A DNA stretch of 64,000 nt from Ignavibacteria bacterium (GCA_020635205.1 JACKAE010000005.1:372001-436000), one strand, 5' to 3'. Positions 8,416 through 16,474 are shown, numbered from the stretch's first letter. Notes: generated by a model not told the origin, from the sequence alone. Translations and numbers: made by a program.

Positions 8416-9534
8416 ATGAAGATCGGAAAGATTCTCTCTCTCTCAGTTCTCACTGCTTTAACCTTCCTATGGTGTCAGAGCTGTTCTGGTCAATCTACGG
8501 TGCGTCTATGTTCGTGGATTGTCGACACAGCTCGTTGCGATGATACAGCGTGGGTCTCGTCTCTCGTGACAGTGTTCAATGAAATCCGTCCAAATGTTCT
8601 GGTCGTTCATGGAGTTCGCTCTAAACAACTTGGGGAGATTCTGGCAAAAGTTGTAGGGCCATCACTCAAAATGCCATTGCACAGTTTACGCAATGCGCAG
8701 GATGAGTGTACGACATCTATCCTACTTACCGATGCAGAATCGATAAGTGTTAGTAGATATAGTCTACCTTCTAGCCCTAGTTGCATGTCTACTCGAAGTG
8801 CGAATCCACGTGTAAGTCATAGTGGGTATGAAACTGTTGAATTGAGAGAGCGGATCCATACATACAATACCTCAATCTGCTATTGTCCAACGAAGCGAGT
8901 TCTCGAAATAGATTTACAATATTGGTTGCCTGTTGTGGGAGATACTACATCCTACAGATATCGGCATGGTTTAGATAAGTTCTATCGACATGCCTTGATA
9001 GGTAATAGTCCAATAATTATCTTCGGAGCCTTTCACGTGACTGGAACATCTGATTCAGCTTTTCAGCGACTTATGAATAAACGCTGGGAATCTATGGATT
9101 CGATTGACCTTGTCACAGGAGACCTTGTTCTCACAAATGATTGGTGCTGTACCAAAAGCATAGATTCAACTAGCTTATTCAATCATGTTGGAGAATCTTA
9201 CCAGTTAATAGACCCGCTAAGCATAACCGGCTACTGGTACAACAATCCTGAGTTTCGATACTACCATACATCGTATGAGCACTTTGCAGGGACTGATGTG
9301 GCTGATTCAGCCGTAGGGGTCAACAACCGCTCAAACATGATTCTTCTTACCGATTCCTTGATGAAGTACTATGTGCCGGGTAGTTATACAACGTTCGGCA
9401 ACGATGGGAAGCGTTTTGGTCAAGATGTGAACCTCTTACCTAATCAGTCAGTTTCTGACAGTGTAGCACAAGCACTTTCAAATCTTGGCCATCAGTTGCC
9501 AATCTATCTTGATTTGGATTTTTCGAAAGAGTAG
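8416..9534 (+). CDS. Secreted EEP-fold protein, catalytic residues lost
   Basis: A 372-residue protein with an N-terminal signal (MKIGKILSLSVLTALTF). Its architecture matches the endonuclease/exonuclease/phosphatase family: RLCSWIVDT at the first strand, IRPNVLVVHGVRS where the active enzymes have a 'lQEve' motif, IIIFGAFHVTGTSDSAFQRL where they have 'GDFN', and YVPGSYTTFGNDG then LGHQLPIYLDLDF where they have 'SDHLPV'. Each catalytic position is replaced (GAFH for GDFN, LGHQLP for SDHLP, no Glu in VHGV), so nuclease or phosphatase activity is unlikely. The ATG at 8416 leads the signal peptide; an upstream in-frame ATG overlapping the previous gene is rejected. It follows the metallopeptidase gene by 34 bp. 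An intact relative is at 57882. Confidence 0.7.
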   Translation: MKIGKILSLSVLTALTFLWCQSCSGQSTVRLCSWIVDTARCDDTAWVSSLVTVFNEIRPNVLVVHGVRSKQLGEILAKVVGPSLKMPLHSLRNAQDECTTSILLTDAESISVSRYSLPSSPSCMSTRSANPRVSHSGYETVELRERIHTYNTSICYCPTKRVLEIDLQYWLPVVGDTTSYRYRHGLDKFYRHALIGNSPIIIFGAFHVTGTSDSAFQRLMNKRWESMDSIDLVTGDLVLTNDWCCTKSIDSTSLFNHVGESYQLIDPLSITGYWYNNPEFRYYHTSYEHFAGTDVADSAVGVNNRSNMILLTDSLMKYYVPGSYTTFGNDGKRFGQDVNLLPNQSVSDSVAQALSNLGHQLPIYLDLDFSKE

Positions 9535-9558
9535 GGACATGATGCATCATGTCCCTAC
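9531..9558. repeat. 28-bp perfect palindrome overlapping the stop codon
   Basis: GTAGGGACATGATG and its exact reverse complement abut with no spacer. The TAG stop of the preceding gene is at 9532-9534, inside the palindrome. It could act as a transcript-end hairpin; no T-run follows. Confidence 0.65.
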
Positions 9559-9689
9559 CATCCCTTCATCATCTCCCTACGATCCCCCCATCATGCCCCC
9601 ACCATTTCCCAAAACGATTCGCGCAAAGGCGTTATCTTCGCACCCGATGAACGCAACATGTCCGCAACATCGGTTCCTGATAACGCTCC

Positions 9690-10598
9690 ATGGATAACAT
9701 CATCTTGATCCTCGTTCTCCTGCTGCTGGGGATCGGACTGAAATTCATTCCCGCATTCCCCGAGAATACGGCGCAAGTTCTCACCTCCTTTGTCATCTAC
9801 GTCTCTCTCCCCGCCCTAATCCTGATTCAAATTCCAAAGCTCCCGATCACACACGAGATTCTGGTTCCCGCCCTGATGCCCTGGGTAATGCTCGCCTTCT
9901 CAGCACTCTTGGTGCTCACCTGCTCCCGACTGTTCAAGTGGAGTCGCGATGTGACCGGCGTTCTGATGCTGCTTGTCCCACTCGGCAACACCTCCTTCTT
10001 CGGCATTCCGATGATCGAGTCTTTTTTCGGGAAGGAGATGGTCTCCTACGCAATCCTCTACGATCAATTCGGTACGTTCCTCGCGTTGGCAACCTACGGT
10101 TCGGTGGTGGTTGCGCTCTACACTGGCGGGGATGCTGGGGGGGAGAAAGCAACCCTGAAGTCGATCCTAAAGAAGATCGTTACCTTTCCACCCTTAATTG
10201 CTCTCACCCTCGCCTTCGCGCTCTACTCATCTCCCGCTCTCCCGGCAATCGACTTTATTCTCACTCCTTTAGCCGGCACGCTGGTTCCGTTGGTTATCAT
10301 TGCAGTTGGGTTGAAGGTGGAGTTCCGCGTTGAATCTGGTCACCTACTCCCGATGGGGGTTGGCTTGGGGATCAAACTCTGCATTGCTCCACTTCTCGCT
10401 CTCGGCATCGTTCACCTCCTGAACTTGAATAGTCCTGCCGCCGACGTCTCAATCTTCGAGGCAGGAATGCCGCCGCAGATCAGTGCTTGGGCACTGGCCA
10501 TGTCGGTTGGGCTTCTCCCCAAACTCGGGGCAATGATGGTTGGGGTTGGTATCATCATCTCCTTCCTCACCTTAGCTCTTCTATTTCAACTTCTTTGA
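9690..10598 (+). CDS. AEC family transporter (auxin efflux carrier-like)
   Basis: A 302-residue integral membrane protein with about ten hydrophobic segments from residue 3 to the end, matching the length and layout of the AEC/BART family of permeases. The mid-protein block VPLGNTSFFGIPMIESFFG is the characteristic conserved loop, and the second half carries LVPLVIIAVGLKVEF and GMPPQISAWALA. Substrates in bacteria are usually organic acids such as malonate or malate; this one is not predictable. It begins at an ATG after a 130-bp spacer that follows the palindrome. It reads in the same direction as its neighbours but is more likely a separate unit. Confidence 0.88.
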   Translation: MDNIILILVLLLLGIGLKFIPAFPENTAQVLTSFVIYVSLPALILIQIPKLPITHEILVPALMPWVMLAFSALLVLTCSRLFKWSRDVTGVLMLLVPLGNTSFFGIPMIESFFGKEMVSYAILYDQFGTFLALATYGSVVVALYTGGDAGGEKATLKSILKKIVTFPPLIALTLAFALYSSPALPAIDFILTPLAGTLVPLVIIAVGLKVEFRVESGHLLPMGVGLGIKLCIAPLLALGIVHLLNLNSPAADVSIFEAGMPPQISAWALAMSVGLLPKLGAMMVGVGIIISFLTLALLFQLL

Positions 10599-10674
10599 TT
10601 CTTTCTTCCAAAGCTGAGTTGTTATATTTTCTGGTCATTAATTTTATTATGTGAGCATAGCGTGAGGAGCTATT

Positions 10675-11235
10675 GTGAGTAGATTTAACATAACTGGCAA
10701 CCCCTTCCCACTCTTTCTCTTGCTCACCGTTGGGCTGATCTCTGGATGTTCCTGCGAAGATGAAGGAATTACCGACCCTGACCCCGACTACGGTTCGGGT
10801 AATCTTTTGCAATCCAGTCTTTTGGTCAACGGTCGGTTTAAGGAGCCTGTCCACTACTACGAGCACGTGCGGTTTGCACTCGATGCGGAGCGAACCTTCT
10901 ACGATGCTGAGAAAAAGCGTGGAGAGATAGTTGGCACACTCTCTGGCGACACGTTGCGAACGCTAAAACTCTGGTTCGAGCACGACCTTGAGAAGGGAAC
11001 ATTTCCAGTCACCTTTTCCGGTGTTGTTCCTCTCCCTGCTGAAGAGCAACGTATCTTCTACACGGAGCAAGTGAATGGTGAGGAGAAGTGGTATCTCTGC
11101 GATCTCGATTCGTGTCGGATTACTCTGACTGGCTCGGATGGAAAAATTGTTGCCGGCAATTTCTCTGCCTATATGGTCGGAAATGTGGGGGGAGCAATTC
11201 TCTTGGGGGATTTCTCCGTTCGGTTCAGTCAGTAA
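10675..11235 (+). CDS. Lipoprotein, paralogue of the next gene
   Basis: A 186-residue protein beginning at GTG with an AGGAG ribosome-binding site 9 bases upstream. The leader FPLFLLLTVGLISGC is a textbook lipobox, followed by an acidic stretch (EDEGITDPDPD) that often signals export to the outer membrane or surface in this phylum. The body contains YRKGTFP-type and CRITLTGSDGKIVAGNFSA segments. The last is nearly identical to CSITLTGSDGEIVDGTFQG in the following lipoprotein, so the two are tandem paralogues. The conserved SGTF/AGNFS ending resembles Bacteroidetes DUF6252-like lipoproteins, a tentative match. Function unknown. Confidence 0.65.
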   Translation: MSRFNITGNPFPLFLLLTVGLISGCSCEDEGITDPDPDYGSGNLLQSSLLVNGRFKEPVHYYEHVRFALDAERTFYDAEKKRGEIVGTLSGDTLRTLKLWFEHDLEKGTFPVTFSGVVPLPAEEQRIFYTEQVNGEEKWYLCDLDSCRITLTGSDGKIVAGNFSAYMVGNVGGAILLGDFSVRFSQ

Positions 11236-11370
11236 CCTGAACCTTCTCTCTCCTCATTCTTTGCCTCCTGACCCATGTTGTTATCTTTGCCGCCGTCAAT
11301 GGTCTTTCTCAGGCATCAATCCATGTGCAATCAATACTATTTAGGACCATTCAAGATGAAGGAGATTTTT

Positions 11371-11874
11371 ATGAACAGAGGACGATTTCAGCGTTGGGGG
11401 ATCGTTGCGTTGCTTGTTTCATTTGTGATAACCGGATGCGAGGAGACCCCTGTCCAACCTAATGTAGGAAATGGAAAGGAGCTGAAGGGAACTATCGACG
11501 GGCAGGCAATTACGTTTGATATTGAGACTTCACTCTCGGAGTACGACACATCCATTCTATTCGGCAGGTTCGGTGGTTCTACGTCGGCCTTGCCAGTGCA
11601 GTCGATTACTATCACCTTTAACTTCGATATTGACAAGGGATCGTTCCCAACTACGCTAACCGGAGCCGACATTACCGTCACACTTGTTGTGGAGGGGGAT
11701 GGTGGAGCAGACATAGACTACAACTGCACATCCGATTGCAGCATTACGCTGACTGGAAGTGATGGTGAGATTGTAGATGGAACATTCCAGGGGACGTTAG
11801 TCAATTCGAAAGATTCAAGTGATACTATCACGATAACGAACGGGAGCTTTTCTGTACTGCTTGCTCGGACATAA
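11371..11874 (+). CDS. Lipoprotein, paralogue of the preceding gene
   Basis: A 167-residue protein. The ATG at 11371 sits 8 bases after GAAGGAG and opens a lipoprotein leader (WGIVALLVSFVITGC). The frame is open from 11275, but the upstream part is not signal-like and is rejected. The mature part shares the pattern KGSFPTTLTGADITV and ITLTGSDGEIVDGTF with the preceding lipoprotein. A 135-bp spacer separates the two, with no obvious terminator, so they may be co-expressed. Function unknown; probably a small beta-rich envelope protein. Confidence 0.65.
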   Translation: MNRGRFQRWGIVALLVSFVITGCEETPVQPNVGNGKELKGTIDGQAITFDIETSLSEYDTSILFGRFGGSTSALPVQSITITFNFDIDKGSFPTTLTGADITVTLVVEGDGGADIDYNCTSDCSITLTGSDGEIVDGTFQGTLVNSKDSSDTITITNGSFSVLLART

Positions 11875-11924
11875 GTCTTCGAAGCACTAAGCCGACAGAC
11901 CTTCTTCTCTCACTTTATAAACGC

Positions 11925-14729
11925 ATGATAGACCGACGACAGATTATATCGGTAGCCCTCTTTCTTCTGGCTACGATTTCCGGACTGCGAGCGCAGTCCA
12001 TACTGCAACCAGAGGATTTTACAAATCGGCGACTTGGGTTACCCGGCGATGCCTCTTCGGTTGGCTGGAATCCAGCTATCCTCGGAATGGATAAGAGTTC
12101 CGATATCGTCGGCGGCGCACAGTACGATACGGGATTTACCTTTAACAATCTCTCCTACGGCATCTTCTCAAAATTCTGGTATCTCGGAGCTGGAACTATT
12201 GGCTCCACAAGCGAGTTTAACACCCAGCGGTTCTACGGTGGTTTTGGTTTCCCACTCGACGTGAGTAAGGAAATCCCACTATGGGTTGGTGGAGGCGTTG
12301 GGTGGAGCGAGGGAACAAGTCTTCTGAGCGACGGAGAGTTCACCATCGGTGCTGTTGCCGCACCTCTCAATAAGCTGTTAACCGGTCTTGCCATTCAAGA
12401 TTTGCTTGGTAGAAATGGCAATCCTCGCGTTGCGTTCGACGCAAACTGGCGCTTAGCCGACTGGCTTGCACTCCGGGGGGGACTCTACTACAACTCGCTC
12501 GACACGTTCGGCAACCTCTCGCAGGTGACGCCGGAGTTTGGGCTTGACCTTTGGTTGTTCGAGCAGGTGATTGCTGTCAGCAGTTCGTTCGATTTTAACC
12601 GGGAAGATTTCCGTTTCGGTGTGGAGATGCTCTTCGGTCGTGATATTATTGCTGGTTCCTTCAACGAGCTTGATGTAGAGACCGGAAACGTGGGGTATAA
12701 GCAGGGGGTTGGCATCGTCCGCTACCGTCCGAAGGGACCAGAGGGATTTGAAGATGAGGGTCCTTTCACTCCCCCCTCAACACGACTCGGCTGGGCTCCT
12801 GACCGTGCCTACACACCTGCGGGACTCTCCTACAAATATGCTGTCAGCGATGCCACCGAGGATCCGTTAGCGTTGAAACGCCCTTGCGACTTTACTCCAA
12901 CCGGATTCGATACACCGGCTGATCTCTTCGAGACCGTAAGGACTGGAGGGGGGAGCTACCGTATGTTGTTCGAGGCATTGGAAGATCTTTCGTCAAATCC
13001 GAACGATCTCTTCAAAAACATTCGCAAGTCCTTCTACTCCCGTCGCGTTCGAAGCACCGAGTTGATGAAGAGTGATTCTCTCACGATCCTCTCACGCCAG
13101 AACTATTCTATCGGTATTCAGAACCTCGACAACTCTCAGTTCCCATTCGTCTCCGTCTACATGCAGGTAACCGACAACGAGGGGAGGAGTGTGCGGGGGC
13201 TTGGCCGGAATGACTTTACCTTTGCCGATCCCTCTTTAGAGATCGTTTCGGTGCGCCCAATCGACTCATCCCGACGCATTCCCGTCGATGTGACGATGAT
13301 TATCGACTGCTCTGGCAGTATGGGTGGAGAGATCGAAGCTGTTCGGGCAAACGCTCAGAGCTTTGTCGATCACATGGAGACAAGTGGAGCCGACTACCGA
13401 ATTGGTGGAGTTCTCTACGGTTCAATTATCTACGATACACTCCACCCTACGAACGACTTCCAAAAGTTTCGGAAGTTCGTTTCGAACGCTGCTGCAATTG
13501 GTGGCGACGAGATCAGTGCCCTCGCCGTGAAGGCTGCCACCGAGATGAACTATCGTCCAGATGCGCAGCGAATTTTTGTCTTGATTACGGATGACTGGGC
13601 AATCCAGCAAAACTCCGAGTTGACAGAGGCCGATTTAGTGGCGATGCTCTGGGAGATGAAAGCCCGACTCTATTCAATTCACGAGCCGTGCAAAAACAAC
13701 AGTGCCGTTACAACGCGCCTGACGCTCGGCCAAGAGTATAACATCCGCTCTCCGTTCACAACAATTCTCGATGAGATTGGAACAGACATCACCACGACCT
13801 ACGAACTCGTCTACAAGTCGAAGATGAAGGAGGCTCCGAAGGTGACAATTCTCCGCGGTCGTGTGAAAGATGACAGCGGGCGTCCGGTTGGCACAACGAT
13901 AACAATGGGGGAGTCGCTCAACTCATCGACGCTCAACATTCCTACCAACTCGACTACTGGTGAATACGAAGTTGAAATTGTTGAGGGGAAAATTTACCAA
14001 GCTGAGATCAACTCTGATCTCTACCTTCCACTAAGCGAATCGGTTGACCTGACTGGCGTGCAGAAGGGGGACACGGTCTACCGTGACTTCACCCTCTACA
14101 TGCCACAGACGACGTTGCGTGGACAGATCCTCGACCAAAACAATCGAGGTATTCGAGGGAAGGTGCAGATCGACGACGCTGAGACGTTGGAGACCGTAAT
14201 GATAATCGAGACCGACCAGAACGGACGGTATCAGACAGCAATTAACGAAGGACGAGTCTATCGTCTAACTCCAGTAGTGCCAGAATATATCCCAACACCT
14301 GAAGAACTTGATACGCGGGGTGTGAAGCGGGGAGCAGCACTTGAGAAAGATTTGCATGTAATCTCGATTGACCAAGCAATTGCTACCGGCGCAACGTTCC
14401 GGCTCGACAATATCTTCTTCGACTTCGATAAGTCCGACTTAAAATCGGAGTCGATTCCAGAGTTGCGGAAGTTGGTCAATCTGCTGAACGACTATCCAAG
14501 TATTCGAGTAGAGATCGGTGCACATACCGACTGGGATGGTACGGACGACTACAACATCAAACTTTCACAGCGGCGGGCGCAGTCGGTGGTGAACTGGCTG
14601 ATTGATAGTGGTGTTAGTGAATCCCGTCTCGTCTCGAAGGGATATGGTGAGTCGAAGCCGATTGCAACAAACGAAACCGACGAAGGACGCGCCTTGAACC
14701 GACGGGTCGAGTTCAAGTTGGTGCGGTAA
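11925..14729 (+). CDS. Outer-membrane barrel / vWA / OmpA fusion protein
   Basis: A 934-residue exported protein combining modules that are usually separate. Residues 1-23 are a signal peptide (ISVALFLLATISGLRAQ). Residues of about 25-270 look like a PorV/UPF0164-type outer-membrane beta-barrel (WNPAILG, repeated G-aromatic strands). About 440-620 is a von Willebrand A domain with an intact MIDAS DCSGSMGG and SIIYDTLHP/ITDDWA blocks. About 635-800 holds two carboxypeptidase-regulatory-like repeats (LRGRVKDDSGRP and LRGQILDQNNRG). The last 115 residues are an OmpA peptidoglycan-binding domain (FFDFDKSDLKSES, GAHTDWDGTDDYNIKLSQRR, NRRVEFKL). It probably links the outer membrane to peptidoglycan and offers a metal-dependent ligand site. 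A smaller vWA-OmpA protein is at 53233. Confidence 0.82.
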   Translation: MIDRRQIISVALFLLATISGLRAQSILQPEDFTNRRLGLPGDASSVGWNPAILGMDKSSDIVGGAQYDTGFTFNNLSYGIFSKFWYLGAGTIGSTSEFNTQRFYGGFGFPLDVSKEIPLWVGGGVGWSEGTSLLSDGEFTIGAVAAPLNKLLTGLAIQDLLGRNGNPRVAFDANWRLADWLALRGGLYYNSLDTFGNLSQVTPEFGLDLWLFEQVIAVSSSFDFNREDFRFGVEMLFGRDIIAGSFNELDVETGNVGYKQGVGIVRYRPKGPEGFEDEGPFTPPSTRLGWAPDRAYTPAGLSYKYAVSDATEDPLALKRPCDFTPTGFDTPADLFETVRTGGGSYRMLFEALEDLSSNPNDLFKNIRKSFYSRRVRSTELMKSDSLTILSRQNYSIGIQNLDNSQFPFVSVYMQVTDNEGRSVRGLGRNDFTFADPSLEIVSVRPIDSSRRIPVDVTMIIDCSGSMGGEIEAVRANAQSFVDHMETSGADYRIGGVLYGSIIYDTLHPTNDFQKFRKFVSNAAAIGGDEISALAVKAATEMNYRPDAQRIFVLITDDWAIQQNSELTEADLVAMLWEMKARLYSIHEPCKNNSAVTTRLTLGQEYNIRSPFTTILDEIGTDITTTYELVYKSKMKEAPKVTILRGRVKDDSGRPVGTTITMGESLNSSTLNIPTNSTTGEYEVEIVEGKIYQAEINSDLYLPLSESVDLTGVQKGDTVYRDFTLYMPQTTLRGQILDQNNRGIRGKVQIDDAETLETVMIIETDQNGRYQTAINEGRVYRLTPVVPEYIPTPEELDTRGVKRGAALEKDLHVISIDQAIATGATFRLDNIFFDFDKSDLKSESIPELRKLVNLLNDYPSIRVEIGAHTDWDGTDDYNIKLSQRRAQSVVNWLIDSGVSESRLVSKGYGESKPIATNETDEGRALNRRVEFKLVR

Positions 14730-14736
14730 AGAAAAA

Positions 14737-14821
14737 TCTCTGCGCTCTTCGCGTCTATGCGGGAATTCCTATGCCCCACAAAGGGGACAAAGAATCACGC
14801 AAAGACGCGAAGGCGCAAAGG
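14737..14821 (+). repeat. CTCTGCGC...GACGCGAAGGCGCAAAG inverted spacer repeat
   Basis: CTCTGCGCTCTTCGCGTCTATGC is mirrored by ACGCAAAGACGCGAAGGCGC (14797-14817) around a 36-bp centre that itself holds CCCCACAAAGGGG. It is the same kind of palindrome as 5801-5880 and 23390-23455. It abuts the truncated TPR gene on the other strand. Confidence 0.55.
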
Positions 14822-14839
14822 TTGTAGAGAGTTATCTCG

Positions 14840-15202
14840 TTAGGATGGTCTTTGCCGATTCCACGACCGCTTCGTTCTTTGACCAGAATTGTATGTGATA
14901 AACCCCGCTTGGCATTGCTGCTCCCTAATCCCTGTTTGTTCAAACCGATGAATTGCCTCTTCAAGGGCTGCGATTCCCTCCACATATCTACCAGAACGAG
15001 CGTAGTATTCTCCCAAAAGATCGAGTGCTTCCCCTTCCATCACGATATTTCCTTGGGAACGAGTAATCTGCAATCCTTCTTCGGCATAGGAAGTTGTCCG
15101 GCGAATATCAACTGGAATTAGGTCGACTACATTATCGCACAGCAAGCGGAACCGCTCAGCGTCGGTTGACCTGGTAGAAAGTTTTTCCTGAAGATCATCC
15201 AA
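14840..15202 (-). pseudogene. Truncated TPR protein fragment
   Basis: A minus-strand 120-codon ORF. Residues of about 1-92 resemble the N-terminal TPR region of larger signalling proteins: LQEKLSTRSTDAERFRLLCD, TTSYAEEGLQITRSQGN, then GEALDLLGEYYARSGRYVEGIAALEEAI, a good TPR unit. After HRFEQTG the sequence turns into an unrelated Arg/Gln-rich tail ending at the repeat element 14737-14821. The 5' side has only a TTG start preceded by an open stretch with no ATG. This looks like the remnant of a gene whose 3' part was lost. A short genuine TPR protein cannot be excluded. Confidence 0.4.
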
Positions 15203-15400
15203 CTGGTTTTGGATGGACGAGATCGTAAAGGAGAATGAAGAAGAAAAAAACGTATGAAGAAGTCAGAGAGAAGACAGGCAAGAAGAGGATCGTGGGTACT
15301 TTAAGAGGTGATTGCACATACTGTCGTAGAGGAACTCGTTCTAATCGAGTATTTTCGGACGTAATTGTATAATTACCGTACTACTGAAGAAGAGCAATTT

Positions 15401-15742
15401 ATGGGATACCCAGCACCGAAAACAATAACGAAGTCTCCTGACGGAGCACTCCGGCTGATTTGGGGAGATGGAACAACGTCTGATTTACCATTGCAGTTCC
15501 TGCGGCGAGAGTGTCCGTGTGCCCACTGTAAGGGGGAGACGATTCTCGGCAAACACTATGCCCCGTTGACGCTGCCGACATTTGTGGAGGGGATGAATGA
15601 ACTTGCCGGTGTAGAGCCAGTTGGCAGCTATGCAATCCAGATTTCTTGGAAAGATGGGCACAAGACGGGGATATATACGTGGGAATACTTGCACTTGCTC
15701 AGCAGAAAAACAGAAGAAGAGGGAATTCAAAATTCAAAATGA
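15401..15742 (+). CDS. DUF971 domain protein
   Basis: A 113-residue cytosolic protein of the DUF971 / gamma-butyrobetaine-hydroxylase-like N-terminal domain family. The pattern is clear: a short beta start (LRLIWGDGTTSDLPLQFLRRECPCAHCKGE), the CPCAHC metal-binding-like cysteine block, and the ending SYAIQISWKDGHKTGIYTWEYL with its typical HxxGIYxWxxL. In bacteria it is often linked to Fe-S cluster metabolism; nothing here tests that. The last residues (GIQNSK) and the stop codon fall inside the inverted-repeat element starting at 15721, so the natural C-terminus has been replaced by repeat sequence. Confidence 0.85.
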   Translation: MGYPAPKTITKSPDGALRLIWGDGTTSDLPLQFLRRECPCAHCKGETILGKHYAPLTLPTFVEGMNELAGVEPVGSYAIQISWKDGHKTGIYTWEYLHLLSRKTEEEGIQNSK

Positions 15743-15915
15743 AAAATTCAAAAAGGAGGAGATAGGAGCGTAGGAGAACGATGTTGGTACTGTTCAGATC
15801 GGCTAAATTTCCACCTTTAAATTTGAAATTTGGCGAACGTTTCAAGCGCAAGGTAGAGGCACTAAGTGCAACCTCTTGTCTTTTTTGAATTTTGAATTTG
15901 AAATTTTGAATTCCC
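15721..15915. repeat. MITE-like element with AATTCAAAA terminal inverted repeats
   Basis: Starts GGGAATTCAAAATT and ends AATTTTGAATTCCC, a perfect 14-bp terminal inverted repeat that extends imperfectly inward (GAAAAATTCAAAA versus TTTTGAATTTGAAATTT). About 130 bp of unique DNA lies between the arms. The same arm sequence makes the elements at 60593-60832 and 61342-61376. No ORF inside. Confidence 0.65.
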
Positions 15916-15928
15916 CATCGTAAGTTCG
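15897..15928 (+). promoter_or_regulatory. Candidate Bacteroidetes-type promoter of tRNA-Leu
   Basis: TTTG (15897-15900), 20 bp, then TAAGTTCG (15921-15928), one mismatch from TAnnTTTG. The -7 box begins 31 bp before the tRNA, matching the 32-bp spacing seen at tRNA-His. The TTTG lies in the arm of the repeat element. Confidence 0.45.
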
Positions 15929-15951
15929 TCTTCTGTCCTTGGGGGCAAATT

Positions 15952-16037
15952 GCAGGAGTGGCGGAATTGGCAGACGCGCTGGACTCAAAATCCAGTGAGG
16001 CTTAAACCTCGTGTGGGTTCGACTCCCACCTTCTGCA
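15952..16037 (+). tRNA. tRNA-Leu (anticodon CAA)
   Basis: The acceptor GCAGGAG pairs with CTTCTGC (one G-U). The anticodon stem CTGGA/TCCAG encloses the loop CTCAAAA, giving anticodon CAA for UUG. A long variable arm (GAGGCTTAAACCTC) marks a class II tRNA, and GGTTCGACTCC is the T-arm. Discriminator A; CCA is not encoded. Confidence 0.95.
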
Positions 16038-16077
16038 CAAGAGATTGAGGATTAAGAGAGGGGGAGTAAAAGATAAT

Positions 16078-16110
16078 AGGCGATTCGTCTTTTGCGGATC
16101 GCCTTTTGTT
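16078..16110 (+). terminator. Rho-independent terminator after tRNA-Leu
   Basis: AGGCGATTCG (16078-16087) pairs with CGGATCGCCT (16095-16104, one wobble pair) around a 7-nt loop, followed by TTTGTT. It lies 40 bp after the tRNA. Confidence 0.75.
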
Positions 16111-16136
16111 CGCTACAACTCGTCATAGCAACAGAC

Positions 16137-16167
16137 TTGCCGGGGCGGACTCTATCCCGTATCTTTA
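16137..16167 (+). promoter_or_regulatory. Candidate promoter of the L31-S18 cluster
   Basis: TTG (16137-16139) then 20 bp then TATCTTTA (16160-16167), close to the TTTG/TAnnTTTG promoter of Bacteroidetes. It lies between the tRNA-Leu terminator and the first small ORF, 44 bp before its ATG. Confidence 0.4.
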
Positions 16168-16210
16168 TTGCTCTTTTGGATAATCAAACGCTCTATATAG
16201 GGTATTTCTC

Positions 16211-16387
16211 ATGGCTAAACAGCAATCATTCGTTGACAAGGTAAATAAGCGTGGAGCGGGATCCGATTTGATTCCGGTGAAGGTGATCGTTGCGAGCAAG
16301 ACCGATAAGGGATCGTATCGCTTTAACGAGAAGTTCATCAAGGTCAAGGATCTGAGTGAAGTCGAAAAGGTTGTCAAGGGAGAATAG
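16211..16387 (+). CDS. Small conserved-looking basic protein upstream of L31
   Basis: A 58-residue ORF, ATG to TAG, sequence beginning MAKQQSFVDKVNKRG and ending VEKVVKGE. It is Lys-rich with no cysteines or membrane segment. It has the size, composition and MAKQ-type start of a ribosome-associated small protein, and it leads a cluster with rpmE and rpsR downstream of a candidate promoter. I recall similar small proteins of Chlorobi/Ignavibacteria in such settings but cannot name a family. It was too short for standard length cut-offs; codon choice resembles the neighbouring ribosomal genes. Confidence 0.65.
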   Translation: MAKQQSFVDKVNKRGAGSDLIPVKVIVASKTDKGSYRFNEKFIKVKDLSEVEKVVKGE

Positions 16388-16474
16388 GTTCCTTAGGACG
16401 TTGAGTTTGCATTGTTAGCCCGAACGGGTTGGCATCAATCCACTGAGATGAACCGTTAACAGCAGGAGAACAGC

